Made by a program: the position numbers and the translations under genes
Shown here: positions 8,125-16,503 of the stretch, piece by piece
Position numbering within the stretch: position 1 is the stretch's first letter
Layout: each line of letters starts with the position of its first letter
Source: an uncultured Roseicyclus sp.
GTDB lineage: Bacteria > Pseudomonadota > Alphaproteobacteria > Rhodobacterales > Rhodobacteraceae
DNA length: 64,000 nucleotides
Assembly (NCBI GenBank): GCA_947494975.1
Contig: CANLXA010000001.1
Coordinates: 744,001 to 808,000 of the forward strand
Reading direction: 5' to 3'
The notes under the pieces: model-generated
What the model saw: only the letters and a program-made list of their open reading frames with translations
What the model was told of the DNA's origin: nothing
The model's database searches: none

Positions 8125-8897
8125 GGAACGTCTTTCGATACAGGTGGTGAGGGTGTGAATGGCCGGACCGCTGTGGTCTGCGGCAACAGCAAGTTTGGTA
8201 ATTTCGGATCGCCGGAGGCCAGATCCCGCAGAAGGTTCAATTTGATACCGCCCAGTTTCGGATCGTCACTCAACGCCGCTTCGGTGATTTTCGCGATGCC
8301 GTCCGACGCCTTGTAGAAAAGCGATGCATTGCTGAGATCCTTGTGCAGGCTCAGCCAAACAGGATCTTTTCCCGCGAGGATATCCTGAAAGGACGCAATG
8401 GCGATATGGGCCTCCATGATATCATCGGTCGGGCGACCGGCCCCTGAATTCAGCAAGGCCAGCGCGCCCAGTCCCGTCCGCGCCGCATCCAATGTCAGGC
8501 CAAGTCGGTCCTCCGTGTCGAGCTCTCCCCAGGACGACGACCATGTCTGGGCCAGCGAGACGCCCGAAAGCGTCACAAAGACCATATCGCCGGGCCGTTG
8601 CACGTAGTCGGGCAGAGATTTTCTCACAAGCCCCCAGATTTGTTGAACCGCAACCATGCCCGGCGTTCGCATGAAATCCGCGAAGGTCTGGCTATCCGGG
8701 TCCGGGCTATCCGCGAATGGACCAACCACAACTTTCTCGCGGCCATCCGCGCGCGTGAACGATGTCGCAAACCCGATCGACGGGGTTTCGGGAAGCGCGG
8801 CACCGGCGGCGTGGCGGGCGCGCGCGGACTTGTCCGCCGCCTCCCGCACGGCTTCGGCAATGCTCAGATGGCTCGGGCCTGTACGTTTGATCTTCAC
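8121..8897 (-). CDS. Conserved-looking protein of unknown function in the catabolic cluster
   Basis: The 258-residue product has no signal peptide or membrane segment. It starts MKIKRTGPSHLS, has an Ala-rich helical N-terminus and mixed alpha/beta composition, and ends in a Pro-rich tail. I recognise no domain. It overlaps the MetE-like gene by four bases (ATGA type), and its own start overlaps the end of the frame of the broken cupin gene upstream. That tight coupling argues it is a real partner of the MetE-like enzyme, possibly an activator or carrier. Codon use is like the neighbours. Confidence 0.6.
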   Translation of the reverse strand: MKIKRTGPSHLSIAEAVREAADKSARARHAAGAALPETPSIGFATSFTRADGREKVVVGPFADSPDPDSQTFADFMRTPGMVAVQQIWGLVRKSLPDYVQRPGDMVFVTLSGVSLAQTWSSSWGELDTEDRLGLTLDAARTGLGALALLNSGAGRPTDDIMEAHIAIASFQDILAGKDPVWLSLHKDLSNASLFYKASDGIAKITEAALSDDPKLGGIKLNLLRDLASGDPKLPNLLLPQTTAVRPFTPSPPVSKDVP

Positions 8898-9196
8898 CCG
8901 GGTCCCTCCTCCCCTGTTGCGTTTCTGCAGGGCATCAGCCAGCCCAGGTCACCCCCGCCGGATCGTCGGTGCCCACGATGTGGTACAGCGCGGCATCGCC
9001 CGTCATCGACGGATAGGCCGTGTGGTTGAGGTTGGCGGGAACGGACCCGGCATCTCGGCGGTTGCCCCGCCGCACCGATGATGGTGAAATTCTCCTTCCG
9101 GTCGCTGCCCGGCGTGTGGGCATCGATAAGGGCGGTGCGGCACGGTATCAGGTCGCCATATCGGACGATGCGGGCTTCCATTTCGGCAGGGGTCAT
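8894..9196 (-). pseudogene. Cupin-family gene remnant, internally deleted and frameshifted
   Basis: The first 41 residues from the ATG at 9196 (MTPAEMEARIVRYGD, then TPGSDRKENFTIIG) look like an intact cupin-type N-terminus. The frame then turns into low-complexity Arg-rich sequence. A second frame, ending at 8935, reads a C-terminal cupin-like strand pair (VPANLNHTAYPSMTG, then ALYHIVGTDDPAGVTWAG). The middle of the barrel with its metal-binding histidines is missing. Thus about 40 N-terminal and 35 C-terminal residues survive in different frames. The original frame still ends in an ATGA overlap with the next gene, so coupling to it may persist. The family assignment rests on recall of related sequences. 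Confidence 0.5.
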
Positions 9197-9206
9197 GGCG
9201 CCTCTT

Positions 9207-9752
9207 TCAACATTGGGTCAGGGCGGGACGCATGGCATCGAATACGGTGCGCGCGGTTCGATCCGTCACGTCCGGGTCGTCCCCCGCCGCGGTGACGCGG
9301 ATCGTGGCGCTTTGATCGCCGGAATGAATGCGAATGCGCGATTGGACCATACCGGCGAATGGGTAGCTGAAGATTGTCCCGACATAGCGATCGGTGATCA
9401 GGGTTTCGGCGCGGCAACCGGGGCGCTCGGCCGCACAATCCGCCTGAAGCGTGGCGCCGGTCAGCACACCGCCCCGCAGGCCCGCGGCTTCGGTCGCATC
9501 GGTCGTGCCAAGGAAAATCTCGATCTGCGAAAAGCCCGAAGCGGTGGACATGATCTGGACCATCCCCTGATCCTGAATGATCAATTGCGCCGTCGGGCCA
9601 AGCATGTCCGGCGACAGCGGCAGATCAGACACGCGGTCGGTGCAGAACCGCGCCTGCGCCGGTGCCGCCGCCACAACCGCGATGAGGGCGACTATCGGCG
9701 CTCCGGTGCCGGTCCGGCGCGGGGGGGCCATATGCGCGGCGAACCTGTCCAT
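9207..9752 (-). CDS. Exported protein of unknown function
   Basis: The 181-residue protein has a signal peptide: a positively charged N-terminus (MDRFAAHMAPPRRT), a hydrophobic core (APIVALIAVVAAAP) and an AQA cleavage site near residue 37. The mature part has four cysteines, which could pair in the periplasm, and beta-rich sequence. I do not recognise the family. The ATG at 9752 overlaps the stop of the RidA gene (ATGA), so it belongs to the same transcription unit. An exported product inside a catabolic operon might handle substrate or stress outside the membrane, but that is a guess. Confidence 0.65.
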   Translation of the reverse strand: MDRFAAHMAPPRRTGTGAPIVALIAVVAAAPAQARFCTDRVSDLPLSPDMLGPTAQLIIQDQGMVQIMSTASGFSQIEIFLGTTDATEAAGLRGGVLTGATLQADCAAERPGCRAETLITDRYVGTIFSYPFAGMVQSRIRIHSGDQSATIRVTAAGDDPDVTDRTARTVFDAMRPALTQC

Positions 9753-10144
9753 CACCCCTCGTGGCACCGGGCAATCACCCGGATTTCGATCATCGCACCG
9801 GCGGAGGCAAGCTCCGTCACGCCGATGGCCGTCCAGGCCGGGTAAGGCGCCGAGATGTGGCGATCTTTCACGCCCTTGAACGCGTCAAGATGGGCCTGCA
9901 ATCCGACATGATAGGTTGTCATCTCAACCACATCCGCCAGCGTCAGGCCGTCTTCGGCCAGAACCTCCGCGATGGTGCCGAAGGCGTTTTCAGCCTGTTC
10001 CGCCAGGGTATCCGGCATCTGCCCCGTCCGGCGATCCCCACCCGTGGCCCCCGACAGAAACACGAACCCGCCCGCCGCCACACCGGGCGAGAAGTGCCAG
10101 CTATCGTGGTAGTCGCGCTGCGCGTCGGGGATCAGCGGTGTCAC
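9752..10144 (-). CDS. RidA/YjgF/YER057c family protein
   Basis: This 130-residue protein fits the trimeric RidA fold, with AGGFVFLSGATG at the N-terminal strand, the helix EQAENAFGTIAEVL, and the C-terminal IEIRVIA motif. RidA proteins hydrolyse reactive enamine/imine intermediates or act as related deaminases. The C-terminal Arg (EIRVIA) that binds the carboxylate in active RidA is present. The GTG start at 10144 overlaps the stop of the SnoaL-like gene (GTGA). In this cluster it may clear an imine produced by the dehydrogenases, or act as a pathway deaminase. Confidence 0.85.
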   Translation of the reverse strand: MTPLIPDAQRDYHDSWHFSPGVAAGGFVFLSGATGGDRRTGQMPDTLAEQAENAFGTIAEVLAEDGLTLADVVEMTTYHVGLQAHLDAFKGVKDRHISAPYPAWTAIGVTELASAGAMIEIRVIARCHEG

Positions 10145-11130
10145 GACGCCGCCTCCTGAAGCAGGATCTGCTTCCAGACGGCGGTTTCATCGAACAATGT
10201 ATACTCCCGGCGCAGCATTGGCTCCGCCGTGCCCACCTGGCCGAACTCCGCATGGGTGATCCCGAGCACATAGACCATCGCGCCGGTGGGGCGGCCAAAG
10301 GCGCCCCAGCCCTCATGCTTGCCCCAAAGGCTCCAGCGGATGGCGGCCCGCGGCGGCATATGGGCATCGTCGCGCCCGATCTGGTGGTCGATGGAAAACG
10401 CCGCATTCGGGAAAGCGGCGCGCAGGCCCATCCAGAACGTGTCCGCCGCCGCAGGTCCATGCGCCGTGACATGGCCGGGATATTCCAAATGGCAGGCCCG
10501 GTCATAACCCTCTGGGATCGCGGCCATATCCGCCCCCATGATCCGCGTCAGCGTGTCGGCCAGCCGGATGCCCCACTCAGTGTCATTGCCGCGGCCTTTA
10601 TAGGGGCCGGGCCGGTCGATCTCCGGCGTCAATGGCTTGACGCAGGCCTCCGGCCCGCCCTCCCGCGCGATCAGATCGGCGGCGTAATCGCGCGGGCTCC
10701 ACCCCATCTGGCGCACAATCGCGCCCTGATCGCGGATCAGCCATTCGTCGTCGATCGTATTATCCTTGGCATGGCAATCGGCGAGGATCCGGTATTCGAG
10801 CCGTTTGCCCGTCGCCGCGCCATACACCCCATCCCCATTATGGGTGGCCTGGGAGATGATGCGGTGCGAACTGAGCATTCCGTCCTCCGGCGTCCCGGAC
10901 CAGATCACATCCTCCCCCAGCAACACCCGGTCGGGGAATTCGGCCAGCGTCGCCATCGTGGCGCCGATCACCGTGTCGTTGCCCACCACCACCGAACCGG
11001 GGGAGCGCACGACGATATCGGGCGCGTAATAGCGGTGCAGCGTGGCGATGCCGCGATCTTCCCAGATCTCCCTGGTGATCCCGATGATGTAGTCGGGGAA
11101 ATCGCGGAACTTGGCGTCAAAGCCCTTCAT
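10141..11130 (-). CDS. Double SnoaL/NTF2-like domain protein
   Basis: The 329-residue protein consists of two SnoaL/NTF2-like cone folds in tandem. The first, residues about 10-150, contains IATLHRYYAPDIVVRSP. The second, about 175-320, contains GRPTGAMVYVLGITHAEFG. SnoaL-like proteins include polyketide cyclases, ketosteroid isomerases and dehydratases. A second double-domain protein of similar size lies at 13027-13974 in the same cluster. It overlaps the LacI gene and the RidA gene by four bases each. The reaction is not known; isomerisation or dehydration of a pathway intermediate is plausible. Confidence 0.75.
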   Translation of the reverse strand: MKGFDAKFRDFPDYIIGITREIWEDRGIATLHRYYAPDIVVRSPGSVVVGNDTVIGATMATLAEFPDRVLLGEDVIWSGTPEDGMLSSHRIISQATHNGDGVYGAATGKRLEYRILADCHAKDNTIDDEWLIRDQGAIVRQMGWSPRDYAADLIAREGGPEACVKPLTPEIDRPGPYKGRGNDTEWGIRLADTLTRIMGADMAAIPEGYDRACHLEYPGHVTAHGPAAADTFWMGLRAAFPNAAFSIDHQIGRDDAHMPPRAAIRWSLWGKHEGWGAFGRPTGAMVYVLGITHAEFGQVGTAEPMLRREYTLFDETAVWKQILLQEAAS

Positions 11131-12167
11131 GGCGTGGATCCTTTGGCGGTGCGGGCCGAGGCGCGGACGATCAACTCGCCCTCGATCTCGGTGTTTGTGC
11201 CCGGCGGTCGGCCGGATTCGATCTCGGCCAGCAAGGTGTCGACCGTCGCTTCGACCATGCGATTGACCGGCTGGCGCAGCGTGGTGAGTTGGTAGGCGGG
11301 CCAGGCCGCCATCGGCACATCGTCATATCCGATGATCGAAACCGCACCGGGCACATCCACACCCATCTCGTGGCGCAACGTATCCATCACGGCCAGCGCC
11401 ATGTGATCATTGCCCACGAATATCGCGTCGGGCGGGTCGGCGGCCTCCATCATCTTGCGGGCCGCGGCGGACGCGGTTTCCCGCGAGAACATGCCATCGG
11501 CCTCCGCGTACAGATGCGCCCCGCGCGCCTCCAGCGCGGCCACGAAGCCATCGTGCCGATCGCGCCCGGTGGACGCGCCGAGCCAACCGGAGATATGGGC
11601 GATCCGCTGGTGCCCCGCATCCAGCAGCGCATTGGCCACCTTCGTTGCGCCCACCTGGTTGGCGGATGTCACCGAGGACAGGCCCGAACCCGCGATGCCG
11701 CGGTTGAACAGCATCACCGGTATGCCTTCTGCGCGGCACCGATCCGTCAACTCACCGCTCAGGTTGATGGAGGCCGTGATGATGCCATCCACCTGATAAT
11801 CCATGAGATCCTGGATCACCGCATCCACATCCTTGTCGGAGTTTCCGGCCATGAAGATCAGGATGTGATAGCCCCGTTCCTGCAACGCGGCGCTCAGCTT
11901 CTCCAACGCGTCGGGGTAGAACGGATTGTCGAGATAGGCGACCACCAGCCCGATGATGCGCGAGCGCCCGGTGATCAGCGAGCGCGCCAGAACGTTGGGC
12001 CGATAGCCCAGATCATCCGCCGCCTCGCGCACCCGCGCGGCCATCTTCTTCGACACGCTGGCCCCCGGCGTGAACACCCGGCTGACCGCCGATTGGCTCA
12101 CGCCCGCGCGGCGCGCCACGTCGATGGAGGTGATCTTGCGATCGGTGTTGTCCGGTCGGTCCGCCAT
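11127..12167 (-). CDS. LacI family transcriptional regulator
   Basis: The 346-residue protein has a LacI-type helix-turn-helix at residues about 12-60 (TSIDVARRAGVSQSAVSRVF, then the hinge RSLITGRS) and a periplasmic-binding-protein-like ligand domain up to about residue 335. It lies inside the catabolic cluster, four bases from the SDR gene upstream and overlapping the SnoaL-like gene downstream, so it is co-transcribed with its likely targets. A 14-bp palindrome with a central CG upstream of the first gene (15452-15465) is a good operator candidate. The effector is probably the pathway substrate. Confidence 0.9.
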   Translation of the reverse strand: MADRPDNTDRKITSIDVARRAGVSQSAVSRVFTPGASVSKKMAARVREAADDLGYRPNVLARSLITGRSRIIGLVVAYLDNPFYPDALEKLSAALQERGYHILIFMAGNSDKDVDAVIQDLMDYQVDGIITASINLSGELTDRCRAEGIPVMLFNRGIAGSGLSSVTSANQVGATKVANALLDAGHQRIAHISGWLGASTGRDRHDGFVAALEARGAHLYAEADGMFSRETASAAARKMMEAADPPDAIFVGNDHMALAVMDTLRHEMGVDVPGAVSIIGYDDVPMAAWPAYQLTTLRQPVNRMVEATVDTLLAEIESGRPPGTNTEIEGELIVRASARTAKGSTP

Positions 12168-12170
12168 GCC

Positions 12171-12926
12171 TTACCCCGCTGTCCATCCGCCATCGACCAG
12201 GATCGATGTGCCGGTCACCATCGCGCTGGCATCCGAGGCCAGGAACACGACCGCGCCCATGATATCCTCGATCTCCGCCACCCGCGGCAGCTTGATCTTG
12301 TCCTCGATCCATTTCCGCTTCTCGGGGTCGGCGAAGGTCGGCGCGGTCAGGGGGGTGCGGATGAAGGTCGGGCAGATCGTGTTCACCCGGATATTGCGCG
12401 CGCCCCATTCGATCGCCATGGCCTTGGTCATCCCCTCGACCGCGTGTTTCGTGCCGCAATAGACCGCCCGGTCAATGCCGCCCACATGACCCATCTGGCT
12501 GGAGATCTGGATGATCGAGCCGCCCCGCTCCATCCGCCGCGCGGCGTTGCGCGCCAGGAAATAGGCCGCGCGCACGTTCACATCGAAGACCGCGTCGAAA
12601 TCCTCGGGCGTGGTGTCAAGCGCGGCGCCGTGGCGCGCCAGCCCGGCCGAGTTGCACAGGATATCGATGGCGCCGATCCCGTCCATCGCCGCCTCCTGCG
12701 CCGCCAGATCGGTCACATCAAGCGGGATGCCGTCGGCCGAATATCCCGCCGCGCGCAGGTCGGCCACGGCCTCCTCCACGGTCGCGCCGCCCCGCGCCGC
12801 AACGATCACATGGGCACCCGCCTCGGCCAACGCGGCGGCACAGCCCAGGCCGATGCCACGGGACCCACCCGGCACGAAGGCGCGTTTTCCTCCGAGCGAG
12901 AGGGACGGTATACGCGGCAAGCTCAT
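12171..12926 (-). CDS. SDR family NAD(P)-dependent dehydrogenase
   Basis: This 251-residue short-chain dehydrogenase has the cofactor motif PGGSRGIGLG (residues 19-28, with Pro where most have Thr), the NSAG motif near 90, a catalytic Ser in ISSQMG and the YCGTK active-site motif near residue 155, and ends in the usual VDGGWTAG. It would oxidise a hydroxyl of the substrate. It is three bases upstream of the LacI gene and 100 bp downstream of a double SnoaL gene. It pairs with the histidinol-dehydrogenase-like gene, as in some sulfonate and polyol pathways, but the substrate is not evident. Confidence 0.88.
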   Translation of the reverse strand: MSLPRIPSLSLGGKRAFVPGGSRGIGLGCAAALAEAGAHVIVAARGGATVEEAVADLRAAGYSADGIPLDVTDLAAQEAAMDGIGAIDILCNSAGLARHGAALDTTPEDFDAVFDVNVRAAYFLARNAARRMERGGSIIQISSQMGHVGGIDRAVYCGTKHAVEGMTKAMAIEWGARNIRVNTICPTFIRTPLTAPTFADPEKRKWIEDKIKLPRVAEIEDIMGAVVFLASDASAMVTGTSILVDGGWTAG

Positions 12927-13026
12927 GTCAGATCACCTCTGGCAGGACGTTCGAAATCCGATAACAGGATCGGCAAATAGGTGGATAAACCTGTGAGTAA
13001 CGCAAAAAAGTATAAGCGCCCCATTC
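12927..13026. promoter_or_regulatory. Spacer inside the catabolic cluster with a possible operator
   Basis: This is one of the two larger gaps in the cluster (100 bp). It is AT-richer than its surroundings and contains CCGAT-N6-ATCGG at 12958-12973. It could hold a secondary promoter for the SDR-LacI segment. The repeat does not resemble the palindrome upstream of the first gene, so a LacI link is weak. Confidence 0.3.
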
Positions 13027-13974
13027 TCATCCCGTCACCTCCCGCATCCGTGCCAGCACATCCACACCCAGTTGATCATAGATGTGCAGCAGGTCCACGA
13101 GAACCCAATTCTCGGCTATTTTTCCGCCGTCGACCCGCCAGAAATCAAGGCTCCGCATCGCCAGCTCCTGCCCCGCGCCGGGCAGGCCAAGCCAGGTGCC
13201 CCCCGTCAGGGTGCAGGCCATGCCGGGCCAGGCCGTGAAGCCCACGTAATCCCCCTCGGCAAAGAAATGCCCCGCCTCCACAAGCGCCCGCCGATCGGGC
13301 ATGGCCTCCAGGAACGGTGCCTGATGGTGGCGGCGAAACCCGTCTATCCCCCGCGCCGTGCCGATGCCGGACGGCCCGTACCAGGAACAATCCTCGTGCC
13401 AATGCTGCGCCATCACCGCGCGCGGCGTCCCGGCCGGATCATTGCCAAGCGAGGCCAGCATGTCGCCCACCACCGCCAGTGCCGCGGCCCCGTCCCCGGC
13501 CACCCTCCGCCCATCTTGCGTCGCGGGCCCCGGCACCTGCCATTCCCGCCCCAGCGACGGCGCAAGCGGCCAGGCCCCGGCCTGCAGCATCAGCTCCGGC
13601 AGATCCCACAGCGATTGCATCTCGACCACGCGCGCCCCCTCGACCCGCACGAAATCGTGGAACCGCATCGCGGCCATGCGGCCTGTCGGTGGGATATCGA
13701 CAAAAGGCGCCGCGAACAGCCCGCAATAATACCCGCATTGCCCCACCCAAAGCTGGCCCGCGGCATCACGCCCGGCAATCTCGATGGTCACGCGCCGCTC
13801 CAGATCCGGGAACGCAATGGCCAGCGCCTCCATCACACCCTGATACCCGGCCAGATCCAGCGTCTCGAACGGATGCGCCAGATGGACAGGGCATGTCGCG
13901 GCCGCCACATCCGCCAGATGCCCATTGGCCCGAAACCCGCGCACCAGATCCTTCGCTCGCTGTTCTTCTGTCAT
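13027..13974 (-). CDS. Second double SnoaL/NTF2-like domain protein
   Basis: The 315-residue product again has two SnoaL-like halves, about residues 15-150 and 165-310, with the typical strand FRRHHQAPFLEAMPDRRALVE in the second half. It is a distant paralogue of the protein at 10141-11130, similar in architecture but not closely in sequence. I chose the ATG at 13974 (MTEEQRAKDLV). The longer frame upstream runs through a GC-rich hairpin and is Arg/Pro-rich, so it is not coding. Two such proteins in one cluster suggest successive dehydration or isomerisation steps, or a heteromeric complex. Confidence 0.72.
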   Translation of the reverse strand: MTEEQRAKDLVRGFRANGHLADVAAATCPVHLAHPFETLDLAGYQGVMEALAIAFPDLERRVTIEIAGRDAAGQLWVGQCGYYCGLFAAPFVDIPPTGRMAAMRFHDFVRVEGARVVEMQSLWDLPELMLQAGAWPLAPSLGREWQVPGPATQDGRRVAGDGAAALAVVGDMLASLGNDPAGTPRAVMAQHWHEDCSWYGPSGIGTARGIDGFRRHHQAPFLEAMPDRRALVEAGHFFAEGDYVGFTAWPGMACTLTGGTWLGLPGAGQELAMRSLDFWRVDGGKIAENWVLVDLLHIYDQLGVDVLARMREVTG

Positions 13975-13999
13975 CTTTGTTCCAGAACCATGCCGGGGG

Positions 14000-14061
14000 A
14001 GTCCGAAGGACGGGGGCTGGCCCCCAAAAGGGGTGGGCGGGCGGGCCCGCCCGCACCCAAT
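14000..14061 (-). terminator. GC-rich hairpins between the HisD-like and SnoaL-like genes
   Basis: Just after the stop of the HisD-like gene the minus strand forms a very stable hairpin (GGGTGCGGGCGGG facing CCCGCCCGCCCACCC, 14033-14059) followed by CCTTTT. A second GGGGGC/GCCCCC hairpin follows. This could be a partial terminator or an mRNA-stability element that reduces expression of the downstream genes. Confidence 0.5.
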
Positions 14062-14062
14062 C

Positions 14063-15394
14063 TCACTCCGCCGCGTCGCGGTAGGGCGCGCCCTCCCCAT
14101 AGGGCACGTTCACACCGCCATAACGCCGGACACGCACATTGCATTGCTCCGCATGGCCCACAAACCCTTCCAGCATACACAGCCGCGAGCCGTATTCCCC
14201 CACCAAAGTCGCCGCCTCATCGGTCACAACCCGCTGATAGGAATGGGTTTTCAGGAATTTCCCGACCCAGAGCCCGCCCGTATACCGCCCCGCCTTCTTC
14301 GTCGGCAGCGTGTGGTTCGTGCCAATCACCTTGTCGCCATTGGCCACGTTGGTGCGCGGCCCCAGGAACAGGGCGCCGTAATTGGTCATGTTGTCGAGGA
14401 ACCAATCATCGCGGTCGGTCATCACCTGGATATGCTCCGACGCGATCTCCTCGGACACCGCCAGCATCTCGTCATAGCTGTCGCACAGGATGATCTCGCC
14501 ATATTCCTCCCAGCTCACCCGCGCGGTCTCGGCGGTGGGCAGGATCCCCAGGATCCGGTCGATCTCCGCCATCGTCTCCTCGGCCAGCTTGCGGGAATTG
14601 GTGATCAGAACCGCAGGCGAGTTATAGCCATGCTCCGCCTGCCCCAGCAGGTCGGTGGCGCACATCTCGCCATCCACGGTCTCATCGGCAATCACGCAGG
14701 TCTCGGTCGGCCCCGCGAACAGGTCGATGCCCACGCGCCCGAACAATTGCCGCTTGGCCTCGGCCACGAACGCGTTGCCGGGGCCCACCAGCATATCGAC
14801 GGGCCTGATGCTTTCCGTCCCGATCGCCATGGCGCCCACGGCCTGCACCCCGCCAAGCACCAGGATCTCGTCGGCCCCGCCTTCATGCATGGCGGCCACA
14901 ATCGCCGGATGCGGCTTGCCACCGACCGGCGGCGCGGAGGCCACGATGCGCTTTACGCCCGCCACCTTCGCCGTCAGCACCGACATATGCGCCGAGGCCA
15001 CCATCGGGAACTTGCCACCGGGCACGTAGCAGCCCACGGAATTCACCGGGATATTCTTGTGGCCCAGGATCACACCGGGCAGCGTTTCCACCTCGATATC
15101 CGTCATCGAGGCCCGCTGCGCCTCGGCGAACCGGCGGATCTGGGCCTGGGCAAATCGGATATCGTCCATCTCGCGGGTCGAAACCTGCTGCATCGCCGCT
15201 TCGATCTCGGAGGCGGTCAGGCGGAAGGCCTCCGGCGAATAGCCATCGAATTTGGCCGACAGGTCCCGCACCGCCGCATCGCCGCGGGCCTCGATATCGC
15301 CAAGGATTCCCTCGACAATGCCGCGCACCTTCGCGTCGTCTTCGGCCCGCTCATCGGCCGGTTTGCCGCGTTTCAGATACTCTGCCATTGTCAT
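14063..15394 (-). CDS. Histidinol dehydrogenase family enzyme, first gene of the catabolic cluster
   Basis: The 443-residue protein is a HisD-fold NAD-dependent alcohol dehydrogenase. It has [14 protein letters not shown] near residue 125, [16 protein letters not shown] near 225, the GPTET motif near 250 and [11 protein letters not shown] near 275, with the zinc-binding residues of the family. It is not in a his operon. Related catabolic enzymes include HpsN, which oxidises dihydroxypropanesulfonate to sulfolactate. No sulfolactate genes are seen here, so that assignment stays open. It is the promoter-proximal gene of the cluster, with a promoter and a LacI-type palindrome upstream. Confidence 0.85.
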   Translation of the reverse strand: MTMAEYLKRGKPADERAEDDAKVRGIVEGILGDIEARGDAAVRDLSAKFDGYSPEAFRLTASEIEAAMQQVSTREMDDIRFAQAQIRRFAEAQRASMTDIEVETLPGVILGHKNIPVNSVGCYVPGGKFPMVASAHMSVLTAKVAGVKRIVASAPPVGGKPHPAIVAAMHEGGADEILVLGGVQAVGAMAIGTESIRPVDMLVGPGNAFVAEAKRQLFGRVGIDLFAGPTETCVIADETVDGEMCATDLLGQAEHGYNSPAVLITNSRKLAEETMAEIDRILGILPTAETARVSWEEYGEIILCDSYDEMLAVSEEIASEHIQVMTDRDDWFLDNMTNYGALFLGPRTNVANGDKVIGTNHTLPTKKAGRYTGGLWVGKFLKTHSYQRVVTDEAATLVGEYGSRLCMLEGFVGHAEQCNVRVRRYGGVNVPYGEGAPYRDAAE

Positions 15395-15415
15395 CCCTCC
15401 GCCGGTTCCAGCACA

Positions 15416-15443
15416 AGGATACGCGCGGGCCGGACCGCTTCAA
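15416..15443 (-). promoter_or_regulatory. Predicted promoter of the catabolic cluster
   Basis: On the minus strand TTGAAG (15443-15438), a 16-bp spacer and TATCCT (15421-15416) form an acceptable sigma-70 promoter. It would start transcription near 15409, about 15 bases upstream of the HisD-like ATG. GGAGGG lies before that start codon. Confidence 0.5.
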
Positions 15444-15451
15444 GGGAAAAC

Positions 15452-15465
15452 TGCATACGTCTGCA
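15452..15465. promoter_or_regulatory. Candidate LacI-family operator
   Basis: TGCATACGTCTGCA is a 14-bp palindrome with 6 of 7 bases matching between arms and a central CG, the classic layout of a LacI-family site. It lies just upstream of the predicted -35 box of the cluster that encodes a LacI protein. I saw no second copy in the cluster. Confidence 0.55.
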
Positions 15466-15519
15466 AAATGCCGCGATGCGGCATGGGCGGGCCGCATATC
15501 GCGCCCGTCGCGGCGGGCG

Positions 15520-16503
15520 CTACTGGAGGGTGTCGCGCAGCCAATCGGTGATGTCACCGGCCACCCGGTCGGTCAAGGCAGGGCTCAGGATGTCACCGGC
15601 AATCACGTGGCTGTCGGGATCGCCGCCCTCCTCCGGCACGGCCACCGCGATCAGTGTCGTCGGCCCCTCCCAGCGTTCCGCAAAGGCCCGGGTTGCGGGG
15701 GCAGAGACCACCTGATCGCTGTCGGAAAACAGGAACAGCGCGGGCGTGTCGATGCCGGAATAATCCCGCTCCCGCGTTTCGCGCAGAAGCGTGCCCATGG
15801 TGACGGTGGCGCTGGTCGGATAGGTTTGCGTCCAGAAGGTGCCATGGCGCTCGTTATAGGCCTCGAAGCTGCGCTCCGCGCCCGCGATCCAGGGCGTCCA
15901 GATCCGCGCCATCGGCCATTCCAGAAGCACACCCAGCGGGTTCACCACCTCGTAATTCGGCGACAGCAGGACAAGCGCCGCCACATCCTCGGCCATGTCC
16001 GGCTCCGCCATCAGGTAGGTCGCCAATGTGCCCCCGGTGGAGACGCCCATGATCACGACGCGGTCGCCGATCCCGCGCGCCAGATGCAGCATGGAGGCCG
16101 CCTCATCCACCCAATCGCCGACCCGCGCCTCCGCCAGCGCCTCTCCGGTGCGGCCATGGCCCGGCAGGCGCGCGAGGATCAGGTTCGCACCCAATCCCTC
16201 CGCCACCAGATCCGGCATCGGGCGCGTCTCTTCCGGCCCGGCGGAAAAGCCATGCAGGTAGAGGATCACGAGGTCGCTCGGCATCCCTTCGGGGCCTGCC
16301 CAGACGATCCGCGCCTCGTTGCCCGGCGTCAGGTCCTCAAGCGCCGCTTCCCGCGCGGCCAGCCAGCCTGCGGGATCGCTCAGATCCGGCATCTCCACCG
16401 CGCCGCGCTCCACGCCCTCTCGCGGGCCCAGGACCCAGAATGCGGCCCCCAAAACCACCAGAAGCAGGATCGCACGGCCGAGGACCCGCACCAGGCTACG
16501 CAT
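15520..16503 (-). CDS. Membrane-anchored alpha/beta hydrolase
   Basis: The 327-residue protein starts with an uncleaved signal-anchor helix (RAILLLVVLGAAFWVLG, residues 10-26). An alpha/beta-hydrolase domain follows, with the oxyanion motif LYLHGFSAGPEE, the nucleophile elbow GVSTGG (Ser near residue 155), an acid in FSDSDQVVS and a His in DSHVIAGD. It resembles carboxylesterases of the outer face of the inner membrane. Its start overlaps the end of the upstream hydrolase gene by eight bases, so the two are co-expressed. It lies 125 bp beyond the first gene of the catabolic cluster and is probably a separate unit. Confidence 0.8.
   Translation of the reverse strand: MRSLVRVLGRAILLLVVLGAAFWVLGPREGVERGAVEMPDLSDPAGWLAAREAALEDLTPGNEARIVWAGPEGMPSDLVILYLHGFSAGPEETRPMPDLVAEGLGANLILARLPGHGRTGEALAEARVGDWVDEAASMLHLARGIGDRVVIMGVSTGGTLATYLMAEPDMAEDVAALVLLSPNYEVVNPLGVLLEWPMARIWTPWIAGAERSFEAYNERHGTFWTQTYPTSATVTMGTLLRETRERDYSGIDTPALFLFSDSDQVVSAPATRAFAERWEGPTTLIAVAVPEEGGDPDSHVIAGDILSPALTDRVAGDITDWLRDTLQ

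Noticed and set aside
14063-15394. Assignment as hpsN (sulfopropanediol dehydrogenase)
   Set aside because: The fold fits, but no sulfolactate dehydrogenase, lyase or sulfonate transporter genes are near.
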